The notes under the pieces were generated by a model that saw only the letters and a program-made list of their open reading frames with translations, was not told the DNA's origin and did no database searches. Positions 23,868-35,894 of a DNA stretch of 64,000 nt are shown here, piece by piece (positions within the stretch are counted from its first letter, which is position 1; each line of letters begins with the position of its first letter). Both the position numbers and the translations under genes were made by a program. The stretch is from Steromphala cineraria (Eukaryota; Mollusca; Gastropoda; Trochida; Trochidae). Location of the stretch: the NCBI GenBank assembly GCA_916613615.1, contig OU744721.1:54198747-54262746 (forward strand), read 5' to 3'.

Positions 23868-24244
23868 TAAAATGGGTAGTAGCACGTTTTTTGATAATTT
23901 TATATTTACATTTTTTACTGATATGTGTAAGTAAATGTTAAATGTATTATTTTGACAGTGTCAAAAATCTTATTACATAAGTCAATCATCCATACTCAGA
24001 GGACAAAGCATGAAGACTCACAAAAAAATCCATTGGAGGTCATTTTTTGTGAAAACCTTTAATTCTTTTTATGTAAGAAAAAGGAATCGCATGGCTAAAC
24101 TAATATATATTTTATAAGTTATATATTTGAATTATTACTGCTCCATTTAGTTTAAATACATTGTCTTTCAATTGGAACCATTAATTTCAATTTCCCTGAC
24201 ATCACCTTATATTCCCCCTGAAACCATGCACTGCCCCTTTAAAG
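23868..24244. mobile_element. MITE copy 2 of the 'ttaaagggrcagtagcacg' family
   Basis: Starts aaatgggtagtagcacg, ends catgcactgcccctttaaa. The interior aligns with 6033-6396 (gacaaagca..aagactcacaaaa, catttagtttaaatacattgtcttt). Ends more decayed than copy 1. Confidence 0.8.
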
Positions 24245-25788
24245 GTAAAAAACCTATCCTAATATCCGATATTAAAGCGGAAATATATCCAATCATGCAA
24301 CGAAGCACAATACAATACACAGTGATTTTACTCGACGCCAGGGTAAATAGATGTTGAGCAAATAGTTATGTGGGAAGCAGACATTATTATCTGTCAACTG
24401 CAGTTTGTTTTAAAAGTGGACATGCGTCAGTCAACGTCTTTTATATTTTAACAGTTATTTACTTATGTAAATAGCAATGTCATTACAGCTGCGTATCTTT
24501 AGTTTGTTCACTTGCTTGTGTATCGTAGTGCAAATATCATGTAAATGAGTTTCATTTTGACGTTGTTTACTCAAATTTTAGCCACGTGTTTTCTCATTAC
24601 GTTGTTTCGTTGTTTGCGATTTCAAGACGTCAACAAAGTTCGACCGACGTTCTTCCTGCGTTCTTCATACTAATACACCATTGTGCAGGCTTTGATATCC
24701 GTGATTGCACGCTTGAACTACTAATTTGTCTAAAAAAACTGCATACATGCCTAAACGCAACTATCATAATCATGAAAGTCTGTTGACCAAAAAATTGTAA
24801 TTGTATGATATCTAGGAGAGTTATTATTATTGAACATATTGCAAACCTGTTGTAAACGCCTTGAACGTATTAGCAGCTACGTGAACTTAGTACCCAGAGC
24901 GTTCTTACCTTACAATGACGACAAGAGTTCTTCCAGGGTTCCCAGTGTGTTTTATAACTAACCAAAGCACAAGACAAGCTTGAGGAAATCGAGCTGGTTG
25001 AACATGTTAGTGCCGCATTGGAAACTGAAATGGGCACAAGTACATTTTAAACTTCATGAACGATCCCCGGTCCTCTTATTTTTAACATATTTAAATCAAA
25101 TGCAATGGTTCGGTTTCTGATAGGAGCAAAGGAGGAAAGAACTGTAGTCGCCGTGGTAACTCAACAGAAATTCCTTGAAAGTATTGCAAACGTAGGAACG
25201 ATGTAGAAATATTCAAAATGTTTCTGATACTGGATAACATTTGCCCAACAACACTGCACCAGCGTTCTTAGGACGTCTGAGACGATACCCCTATCGTTCT
25301 GGCCTGTCCAGAATGAAGTGGTTCGGGGCTTGAGATTGTATCAAGAGCATCCTTGATTGTTTACACTGAGACAAGAACTCATTCCATATGAATTAACGCT
25401 ATCAGGCTAAATTTTAGCACCAACGCGACCAACGTAGAATGCATGTCCAGTGTGACAGGTTGGTTAAAACCAATTAAAAACATGGCTATAGCGAATTGAA
25501 TATAGTGAACAATCGGATTTAGTCATTAAATTTAAAATCCCATCAAAAACCCTTTATAATAATATTAAAATTATATGCGTATAGCGAATTCGGATATAGA
25601 GAATTAATTGACACAGTGAACTGAATTTCCTGCCCGAGGCCTAATCAACGTTATAGCGTTTTCGTGTCAATATATATCAGTTATTGTAAAATGCTGTATT
25701 CAATATCTTCTTTCTTTGTAAGATTACTCATGAGATGACGAGTAAGAAAGTTCATGACTTTGATTGTTAATTTTACAAATTCATAATG
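24245..25788. other. No gene seen; right end is the inferred inversion breakpoint near 25789
   Basis: Contains a degenerate atagcgaat/atagtgaa stretch (25490-25630) resembling the ends of the 51318-51421 MITE. Confidence 0.45.
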
Positions 25789-26428
25789 TCATAGTCTCTG
25801 TTTATCTTTTCCTTCCATCATCACAGTAATGTCCTTGATATCAACCAATGTAAGCCCTACATGTCAACAACTACCATCTGTCATTGCCATTTTTGCAAGG
25901 CAAGATCTGTTCATCAAATGAAACCGGATAACCTCCCGATCAGTATTATCAATTCCAAAGAGAATGACACTTCATCGGAAACAGGGAAAATAATCTCCTA
26001 TTGTTAAGTCAGCCTATTCGAGAAGCTGTCCCTTAAAGTGATGTATTGCTTTAAAAGTTCTTCTAAAATTTCTAAAATTACCTTGATATTATTTCAAATT
26101 ATTTGTGATATTCAAGAAGTAAATTATTTATGCTAAATGGGTAAGTATAAAATTAACAGCTTTGCCATCTCACCAACTCAGCCTTGAATTCGTGTGAAAT
26201 GAGTATCCTTGTGGTGTGATTGCTTTCATTTACATGCAACATATTTTCATTTTATAATGGAGGAATAACTAAGATTTTAATCATGCAATAAACAGATAAT
26301 GACCACTTTGTTATGGTGCCAGTGAATCTGAATTCTCCGGCTAAGTAATTGGTTTGAAATTGGGAAAATTGCCTCTTGTATATCCATCCCATCACAAATT
26401 TCTAGGCAGTACCAATTCATTTTGTCAT

Positions 26429-27300
26429 TTTTAGCTCATCAGGTCTGAAAGACCCGATGGGCTTATGGCATGGCAAGGCGTCCGGCGTCCGTCCGTCCGT
26501 CCGTCTGTCCGTCCGTAAACTTTTCACTTTTTCGACTTCTTCTCAAGAACCAATGACTCTAGAGAGCTAAAATTTGATGTGCAGACTCCTTGGCCAATGG
26601 GAATTCTAAATTGTAGATTTCGTGACCCCATGACCCCAAATAGGGTCACAGGGGTCAACAATTTAAAAACCTATTTTCATCTTCTTCTCCAGTTCCAAAA
26701 GGTCTAGAGAGCTGAAAAGTTGTGAGCAGACTCCTTGGCCAATGGGGATTCTAAATTGTAGATTTCGTGACCCCATGACCCCAAATAGGGTCACAGGGGT
26801 CAACAATTTAAAAACCTATTTTCATCTTCTTCTCCAGTTCCAAAAGGTCTAGAGAGCTGAAAAGTTGTGAGTAGACTCCTTGGCCAATAGGGATTCTAAA
26901 TTGTAGATTTCGTAACCCCATGACCCCAAATGGGGTCACAGGGGTCAATTAAAACCTTAAAAACCTATTTTTATCTTCTTCTCCAGTTCCAAAAGGTCTA
27001 AAGAGCTGAATAGTTGTGTGTAGACTCCTTGGCCAATGGGGATTCCTAATTGTAGATTTTGTGACCCCATGACCCTAAATGGGATCGCAGGGGTCAAAAC
27101 CTTAAAAGCTTCTTTTCATCGTCTTCTCCAGTTCCAAAAGGTCTATAGAGCTGAAAAGTTGTGTCTAGACTCCTTGGCCAATGCGGTTTCTAAATTGTAG
27201 ATTTCGTGACCCCATGACCCCAAATGGGGTCACAGGAGTCAAAACCTTAAAAACCTTTTCCATCAAAAGTCTGATGAGCTACAGAGCCCATGGCCCTATT
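26429..27300 (+). mobile_element. 'tagctcatc / gatgagct' element with 5 internal repeat units
   Basis: Head ttttagctcatcaggtctga with a small hairpin, then ggcgtccggcgtccgtccgt, then five units of about 146 bp (ctccttggccaatg near 26587, 26730, 26878, 27026, 27172), tail tctgatgagctacagagccc. Head and tail share an inverted tagctcatcag. It is absent from the paralogous site near 59930, so this copy is an insertion. Confidence 0.8.
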
Positions 27301-30300
27301 TTCTAAATATATGTTTCAGTACCTACGCAATCTACATCTGCGTTGAGAAGGTTCATAAGACACTTCTCATATGTATGAGAACCGTGTAAAGGTATTTGTC
27401 CATCCTAAGTCTCATTTACTCAGTTATTGGAAATGCAAAAACAGGTTTTCTCATTAAGTTGAACATTTGTCATCACCTTTACAAAGAACAAACTAATCGA
27501 CCATTTGGAATTAAACAACTTTCCCATGCCTCTTCTTACATTTATTCATTAATTCAACCTGTTGAATGTTAATTTCAAACTTGTTTTAATGGAAGGTGAC
27601 AGATGTGATATTCTTGATTGAAATACTCATATTTTAAAAATGAATTACGGTAATATTTTATATTGCAAAATATGTAACAATCAATCAAATCCTCCAATGC
27701 TAATGTACAATCAATAAGATGATTATCTCTTTGATGGTCGCTGGCATGCAATATGTTTCTTACGAAAAATACAAATTATAAAACTGAATAACAATTTCAT
27801 TCAGCTCAAAACAGTACAAACATGTCTAAAGCATGGAGTTTCTGTCTTTGCAATAACAAATTATCATTAATCTAAAATGATATATTATTGGCTGTGATCA
27901 ATATGGTGCAATCCAATTCTATTAAATGTGGTGTCTTCTATCGATCTGTAATAACAGGTATAACAAAGTTTTGTGCAGTAAATGCGCAATCTGTAAAATC
28001 AAACTACCATGTGTGGTTATACTGGAGTTAAATATAAAACTTTTATTAATCGGAGGATTTGTTTGATGCATTTTGTTGTGCATGGATCTCTGACCTAAGG
28101 TGTATTTATTTACCTAAATAAAGTAAGACATCTGATTTACTGTATGTATTTCCAGCTGGTACAAGACAGGGGGTCGATAAACAAGATAACCCCGTTATTA
28201 GTATATTTACACCCATCATTGAATATGTTGAGTGATAACCAATAAATATGTTCTACTCTACTATACATGAAAAGGATAAATGACATTTTTCAGGAATATG
28301 ATCTTATTTTTGGGCTTGACTTTTTCAGAGAGTTGTGGGTGACAAAACACTTGAAGAAAACAGTTTTAAAAATCTGCATGTAATCATTTAGAAGGTAAAT
28401 GGTAAAAACAACATTTAAGGAATCAATTCTCCCCGAAGGACCGGGAGATTTACTGTTACTGGCTGAGTTCCCGTCCTTGTTTCCACTTTGGTGTTGCATT
28501 GCAATTCGTTTACAGAGAATAACTCCTTGAACATCGAAACTACTTGACAAAAATTCACCAAATTTGGTACATGTATGCCTACTCTATATATCTGAATCTC
28601 TGAAACTTATAAACAAATCTTCCCAACTGTTACTATTAGAGTTCATCTTAATGATTTCCCCTAATTTTAGTTTGACAAAAGCTGTAAGGCTATTTCAAAA
28701 ACAAAATTCAGCTGTTATGGTGTATGGCTGAGACATCTGTTGTTACGAGTAAATCACTCTCTAGTTTACTTACAATTGAAATAACAAAATTGATGATTTA
28801 ATTCATCTTACACAAGGCGTGAATAGATCTTATAAGATGTGTTGATTCAAAAAGGTTGATGAAACTTGTAGTCAAAAGAAGAATGTAATGCACTACAATG
28901 CTTTCATTTTTGTGTGGGTTTATTTTCGTTTTAAATTGGCTCTTATTGAAAAATGTTAGGTTTAAAAATCGTGTGATGGATTGCTTCTTTCACACCAATT
29001 GGCCTCTCATAAAATCTGAGAAAAAGAAATAACAAAACGTTGGTTCAATTGATTGAGGAAGTGTGTGAAAGATGAAAAAGGAAGGCAATTTAAGTATTTC
29101 AGTATAAGAAGCAATTCCTGTGCAAGCTAGAAGTTGATTACTATATATCTAAATAGCTCTATATCTAAGTTCCATTGCTGTCGGTTGCAACACCCAACAC
29201 TTCATATTCTCTATAGGTTATTTCTCGTTCGGTTGGTTAGAACAGTCCACACTTCATTTTTTTCAAAACCGAGATGTGTTTTCCAACATTTTTACAATTC
29301 TGCAATTATGACAAGAGGCGCAGATGGCCAATACATTGCTCTTGCGGCGTAAAACATTGACTCAGTCACTCTTTATATTCAAAGTATTGGTCTTGATGAA
29401 ACTTTCGAATTTATGAAATATTGAATGTTTTGTGATGTATTTACCAATATTAGCAATCTAGACGATCTGTCTGCCTGAAACGATTTCCAATTATTACATG
29501 CCATCCAGGAAACAATAGTCTGCATTATCAATGTAGCCTGTCTTTGTCCAGAGACCATCATTTGCTTTGCAGAAACTGTAGTAATTTTGTTATTGAAACC
29601 TTGAACACAAAGTGCAAAATACTTTTGAGTTGATTAATTAAATCAATACCCTTACCATGTATTTCAAGCACAATTTCACAGCCGTAAAACTAGTCAGTAG
29701 CACCATCCGCTTCCATCTATTGACTGATTTAAGTGGATGTGTAGATCGTTGCTATTAAAACCAAGTGTTCTGAATAATTTACAGTTTATCTAGTCCTTTA
29801 ACAACCATAGAACCGTTCTATCTCTAAATGTCATGTCTGAGGAGATTCACAGATTCAGTATTGGTAATAGTATTTTCTCCAAAGGAAAGTTCTATAGCTG
29901 AACAGGGTTGTTTCTTCCTACATGCACCTGTCCTGTCGAACAACTTCTCCAGGCCTTTTTAAGTGTCATTTTGTTCCCTGTTTCCAAAACAAATTATAAT
30001 GTTCATTTAACCTCTTTTTTATTACCAATAATCATTTTCTGACGCTCTCTGTTAAAAAGTCATGAGCATAAGCCAATTTCCGTAAAAGGTGAAAGAAATC
30101 ACAACAGCATCTTTTTGTTTCAGGAAAAAATTCAAACTGAGAAAAATAAATATTTGGTCCACTTGAAGTATACATAGCTTCGGAAACGTGTTTAAATTGG
30201 AAACATATATTGTTTCAGGTAATTCTTAGTACAATAGTACAAAAGCGTCATGTTCGTCGATATAGATCATGAGTTTGGCTATCACACTAATGCAACAGAC

Positions 30301-30810
30301 TGAATACATAGACAGACTGATGCTTTAACTGTAACATGTTTGAAAATCACAATGAACTTATATTCTGTATTTTGAAGATTTAATATTTTTTGTAATAATA
30401 AAGTTTTGAAGTCCTTCCAGCAAAAACAAATAGTAATAATTCATTTTATTTAAGTATTTATATTTTGTTTGACAGATTGCTGATTGGGTTGCCAAGAGAT
30501 TACTCTGAAAAATTATTATGTTGGTTTCAGAGAAAGTTTGAAAAATGTTAAATAAATATAAAATGATGTTTCTCTTATTTTCACTTACACACAAATTGAT
30601 GAACTTTCTTACCCACTTGAAATAAACAATGTCAATCATCTAGCTCTATATCTGATAAAGATTCAGAGATAGAAATTCAACTTGTTGTACTTCATAGATA
30701 TACCTGTTTCAATAGTTTGTGCAACCTCAATAACGTACACTGTTGATACGTCAGTTAACCTTTCTGTTGGATTTCAATGCGCTTTGTAGAATATAGAACG
30801 TCTGAGAACG

Positions 30811-31403
30811 AATGCCTAGTGTGACAGTGTGTCTCTTGTGATGTTAGATTGACAATACTTTTATTCAATTTGAACCTGGTAATGTAAATCATTTAAAAAA
30901 TGTCAATGTGGTATGAGAATGCCTAAAAGAAAACTCTTAAAAAGGTGCTGCTGCCACATTAGATCATACCATATCCCACCGGTCCCCAATAAAGTAACGT
31001 TTCCATGGCAACCGTCAAAAACATGTATATGTAGAAGTTGACATTAAAAGACACATCTTCACATGTTGACTAATCCACACACCAATTTTTATTGGGTCTA
31101 ACAGTTTTTTAGCTTTGTTCTTGACATCGAAATTAGGTTGCCATTACAGAGAAGCCGCCAATAATGAAAAGTTGAACATACGAAAATGTATATCTACATG
31201 TATATACCAAGTTGCATTGAAGTCTAACAGTTGTTGAGTTCTGCTCCGGAAACAAAATACATCGACAGAAAGCAGACGGACAGACAGGGTGATGACTTTT
31301 TCCCAAAGTTTTAAATACAGGTGGGATAACAAGACACGTGAAGATACATATTGTTTGCCTCAGATGCCTAGTGTAACAGTGTGTTTTTGTGATGTTAGAT
31401 TGT
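30811..31403. repeat. Insertion of about 0.5 kb between two copies of a 40-bp direct repeat
   Basis: gcctagtgtgacagtgtgt...gatgttagattg occurs at 30811-30852 and 31366-31403; the paralog near 63860 has it once. The inserted DNA looks like a decayed interspersed repeat (gcagacggacagacagggtgatgac). Confidence 0.65.
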
Positions 31404-31490
31404 CAGAAAAGGTCACTGCGGGTTCGAGTATGCCCAAAACATTGTAACGCAAAACTCTTGTTTAATATGCTGCTGATAACACATATGATG

Positions 31491-33230
31491 AATATGAGAC
31501 ACGCGAAGATGCATATTGCTTTCCTTAGCAGCAGTGAAGCATGTTTTTACAAAAAGTGAAGTTTGCAGCAAATGTCAAATGTTTGTTTTTATGTATCGCA
31601 TATATATGCATAAGTTATTGATATATAACTGATACAGATGGAAAGTAAGCTTACATTACATTGTCCTTAAGATTGACCTTTTTAAGAAAGACCACGTGTG
31701 CAAACGGCCACTTTTGATCGTGTCCCTGGGTATATGAGTAAGCATTTGTATACCTGGTTAATAAATCCAATGTTCTGTCTGTGTCTAGAAATCTGTAGTA
31801 ATTAACTTACAACTTTGACGTCATGTTCTTATACACACTAACCCTGAAGCAACCATGTACAAATACTGAAATACTTATACTCATCTTCGTATGATGTTGT
31901 TAACTAAGCCTTACCAAACCAATCATTTTAAGAGGACACATCACTTTGTCTACTCTTATAATGGTCAAATAATTCTTCATTCCCAACTTTGAATTTGCAA
32001 CAGGAAGAGTGGTTTAAAAACCTGTGAAATGCAATTGAACAAGTTCAAGATAAAAATCCGCATTTCATGTTTTAAATAACTTGAAACTTATCGATTTTAA
32101 GTTTCTTCTTTCTTTTAAGTTGAAATGTTCTCTACATTTGTTTTTCAACCATACAATCTCAAATTTAACTTTTTATTCATATTTGATGTTTTCGTTGTAG
32201 TGTTATTTCTATAACGTTTTTGATTTATGGTCATTTTCACGTTATATATTGTCATTATGTTTATCTCCGTAAGATAAAAGTTCGGAATATTCCTAGTTTT
32301 CTAAGGTCTTTCTATGGATTTAGCCATAAATATTGTATTCGTAACGTAAATTTTTGTTTCATTGCAAAACATCGATAGGACATACATGTTGGAAAAAATA
32401 TAGTGTAATATATTTAGTGAGTAAATGAATCATAGTGCAATAACTGTGACTTGAAACTTTAGACCTTTTATATCTCAATTGTATATAACTTGTATATCAC
32501 ATTATTCATTTGTATATATTAAGATACATATAACTGATTAAAATAATGTGACTATATCTGTTGCTTTTGTAAACATAAGAGATTAATTTTTAGCACTGGT
32601 TACTAAAGGTCAAATTAAAAAAGGATTAATGCATGGATACGTTTGCATTTGAGTAAAGCATTTGTATTTAAGTTATTTATATAACAATTATGTAATATAT
32701 ATATCATAGCAAAACAAAACTTTCATAAAATGTTGTAGGGTAAAAATTGGAAATAACTCATATTGTGAAACAAGAACCAAAGTTTAAATAACTGCATGCG
32801 ATAGTGCATCAGCGGCATGTTTGAGTTTGATAATTTTCTTATCACTTGAAACAACCATAAAAAAATTAACTTTGATTCGGCCTGAATTCCACAGGTAGGT
32901 TTGACCAACATATTCGTTAGTAGTATACTTGAGAACACGTCGGCACAACAATATCTAATTAGGAAAACAAGAAGGGACATTTACACACATGGGAAATGAT
33001 AATAGGCAAATAGGTTTATCATTGTAGAAAGTCAGCAGCAAAATATTCATAGGTCTCCACAGACTCAATACCGACCCTACGTTCAGGGTAATTGCTGTAA
33101 ACTTCCTTAAGTAAAATGGATAAAAAATTCAACTCGACAATGTCAAACTTGAAAAACTTGCTAGACATTTAAGAAAATTACTATTCGTAAGTTTCTAAAA
33201 CTTATCTTTCCTAAATAAATGCTCGTCATG
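31491..33230. other. No gene seen
   Basis: AT-rich intergenic DNA; short open frames only. Confidence 0.5.
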
Positions 33231-33237
33231 AACAGAT

Positions 33238-33308
33238 TCTCACTGGGATTCGAACCCGGGTCGTTGGGGTGAGAGGCGGACACGCTAACCACTACACCAC
33301 CGTGTTAT
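33238..33308 (-). repeat. tRNA-Glu-like pseudogene or SINE head
   Basis: The minus strand reads GGTGGTGTAGTGGTTAGC, then CGCCTCTCACC (CTC in anticodon position), then CCCGGGTTCGAATCCC. Both polymerase III boxes are excellent. The 5' and 3' acceptor halves do not pair, which argues against a working tRNA. Confidence 0.65.
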
Positions 33309-34202
33309 GGGAAATAACCATGTAGTATTCACACATATGGATAAACTTCAATCTTCCCTGAAATTGGTTTGAACAAATATACCCCGAGAGGACAGTCCCT
33401 TTAAAAATACAACAAAGTTTGCTTCGGATTAACATTAGAAACTCCGTCCTATAGGAGTTTTGTGAAGTTTATAGTAGGTGAAAATACATTTCTGCCTATA
33501 TACTCTTTAGGATTATTTAGTTATGTACGGGGTGTGGACGGGATGTAGATTTAAACTATTATGTATTCAGGCATCCAATGGTGTTCCAAATGATGATTTG
33601 AAATGCAAATAAATGAAATAGATGATATTAGAAAGACGGAAATAGTTGATGTGGAAAATACGTTTGGGACAAAATAAACATTAAATTGAATCACGACTGA
33701 CTTTCTCAGGACTGGTGTCAATGAAAGCGTGAATAATTTGATTTGTGTGTCTGTCGGCTACAATAGATGGATTTCAACTTGATTCAGAGATTGCTTCTAG
33801 CAGCCAGTCATTAAGTTAATATACATTTGTTTCACAAAAGTTTGTTGTATTGCGTTCAAACTTAGTGCAAATATCATGTAATATCATTGTCAGTTAAGAT
33901 GGACCTATTCAACATTAATTCACATTCACAGATAAAGGAAACAACATATTTCTATCTCGTAGACAGAAAGAAAACATATACCTATCACATACATAAAGAG
34001 CAACGCCGAGATTTGTCTAAGGCTATATGTGCAAAATAAGCGATATGAAAAGAATCAGGATCACTATTCCGTTCCCAAAAATTCAATAAACGTTTTTGAG
34101 ACGATTTTAAGTAACATGCCAAACCTAAACAAAATGTGTCTTAAACAATTATGCCCATGGATATCAGAAACTTGTAAATGTATTTTTTAAACATTTCTAA
34201 AT

Positions 34203-34432
34203 AAGTTATGGCCAATGTTAACGTTTTCGAAAAATGCATGCTGCGCCAAGGTCAAGGTCACGATATCCAAAATTATGACCTCATCTGAAAGGTTTTATCA
34301 TGCTAGAAACCAATGTAAAAATATCAAAGGTCTTCCCACAAGTAACGAAAACTTTTGAGCAAGGTTAAAGTTTTTGGGGGTAGACAGTCTGACACAAAAA
34401 CAAAATCCCCCGGAATCTCTGATTCGGGGGCA
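34203..34432 (+). repeat. Interspersed repeat copy, same family as 2866-2985
   Basis: Shares ordered blocks with 2866-2985 and ends at a short hairpin (aaatcccccggaat..gattcggggg). Confidence 0.7.
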
Positions 34433-34782
34433 TCAAAACGTTTATTCAAGGATGTAGAAATGATTTTCTTCCCATTCGCTTTAAGGATTCACTTTGATCA
34501 AATGTAATTTGTAAATTGAATAATTGATATAAACTACGCAGCATAAGAAAATATAGGTCGTGTTTGAAGAGTAATAAAGAACACAAAACATATCAGATCA
34601 TTATACAGTTTGTTTTACACAAAAAGATTACAGATCATCATTGAGGTACATTATAGTAATAGTAAAACTTACACGTGATATTTTGGCGCCCATTGAACAG
34701 TAGTGGGGTCTATGAACAAAAAAGTTCAGCTATATCAGAATTGATGTTTATTTGTAAAATTTCTCAAACGTTACACCCACGG

Positions 34783-35290
34783 GCTTTAGTAGCTTGAATA
34801 TCGCCTTTGGCATCGTTGCAGGCAATGATAAGTCTCTTATCGATGATGCCTGACGTCTGATAAGGTTAGTTGAACATATTTGCTATTATTCCCTTTGTGG
34901 CATATCCATCTCTGTCATCGTCACAGGCAGCCGCTGACGGTTCCTTATTTGTCCCTGACGATGGTCCCATAGTTGCTCTATGGGTTCATGTCAGAAGAAC
35001 AGGTAGGTAATGACAAAACGTGAAACTTGTCTTAGTCTCTCGAGTCGATGTTGGTCGATCAGGAACTTTCCTCTGAAGGACCAGTAAGGTCTGATACCTG
35101 TAGAACAAAGTCTCCGTAGTACTGTGCGTTGACAGACGCAGTTAAGAATCGGTTGCGCAGGTGAATGCTTCGTATGTATAGATCTTCCTATGGTGGTCCT
35201 CCGTTCTTGGCTTGATTTGGGCCTTGCCTGTTTCCTGATGTCGTTGGAAGAGTCTGGCCACCATTAATGCAACTGTTGTTCACCCTTTAT
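34783..35290 (-). mobile_element. Second Tc1-like transposon relic
   Basis: Read on the minus strand: TVARLFQRHQETGKAQ..PRT (helix-turn-helix linker), LRNRFLTASVNAQYYGD-like remains, then NP.EQLWDH (the NPIE.LW block), then ATKARG-like C-terminal remains. Many stops. The last bases of the window (63975-64000, tagtagcttgcatatcgcc) match its 3' end, so a relative begins there. Confidence 0.7.
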
Positions 35291-35894
35291 GAATAATTTT
35301 CCAAAAGAGTGATTTTCCGAACTAAACTTCCATTTTCCGAAAATGGTTTATCTTTTCAAATCCCTAATAAATATTTTATATAGTTTCAACGAATCCCATT
35401 GTTTCAAAACAAACATATTATTTCAAAATGTTTAACAAGTTATGAAAAACTTCGTAACATGTTATTTTAAACGTAGTAGATCTTGTAATGAAAGCATTCA
35501 TGATTCACTTACACTTTTTAATCAGATTCAAAGTTATTGAATAAAACATAAAGAGAAAAACATAATGTAATTAGGGATAAGTGGCGTGTTTAAAGGAGAA
35601 TGATCTACTAAACTCAAGGTTGAAGTCAAAGGCAAAACTAACAATGATTCGTAAATGATTTTAAAACGTTAACCCATTTCATTTTTAAAGGTTCATAACC
35701 TTTGAATTTGTTACACTTTTAAAGTACTTTGTTAAAAGTAAAACAGAAATGTTGCTGACAATTCATAGATGGTCATAAGAAATTAAAAACATTAAACATC
35801 TAAGACTGTACTCGCTGTACATGGAATATTTTTGCTCAAATGAGGATGATCAATCATTAATTGTTGATCTAGCATTTGTTCAAAATAACATATC

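Larger units (their letters stand above)
25789..31490 (+). repeat. Segmental duplication, copy 1 (paralog of 59113-63973)
   Basis: Ordered blocks shared on the same strand include tttgcaaggcaagatctgttcatcaa-type sequence (25890 and 59217), ataatgaccactttsttatgg (26296 and 59794), atcgaycatttggaat (27496 and 60068), tgtttgatgcattttgt (28060 and 61122), aatgcactacaatgct (28887 and 61396) and actgatgctttaactgta (30318 and 63129). No genes seen inside. Confidence 0.88.

Noticed and set aside
33238..33308. Functional tRNA-Glu gene
   Set aside because: Excellent internal boxes, but the acceptor stem halves do not pair; treated as pseudo-tRNA or SINE head.
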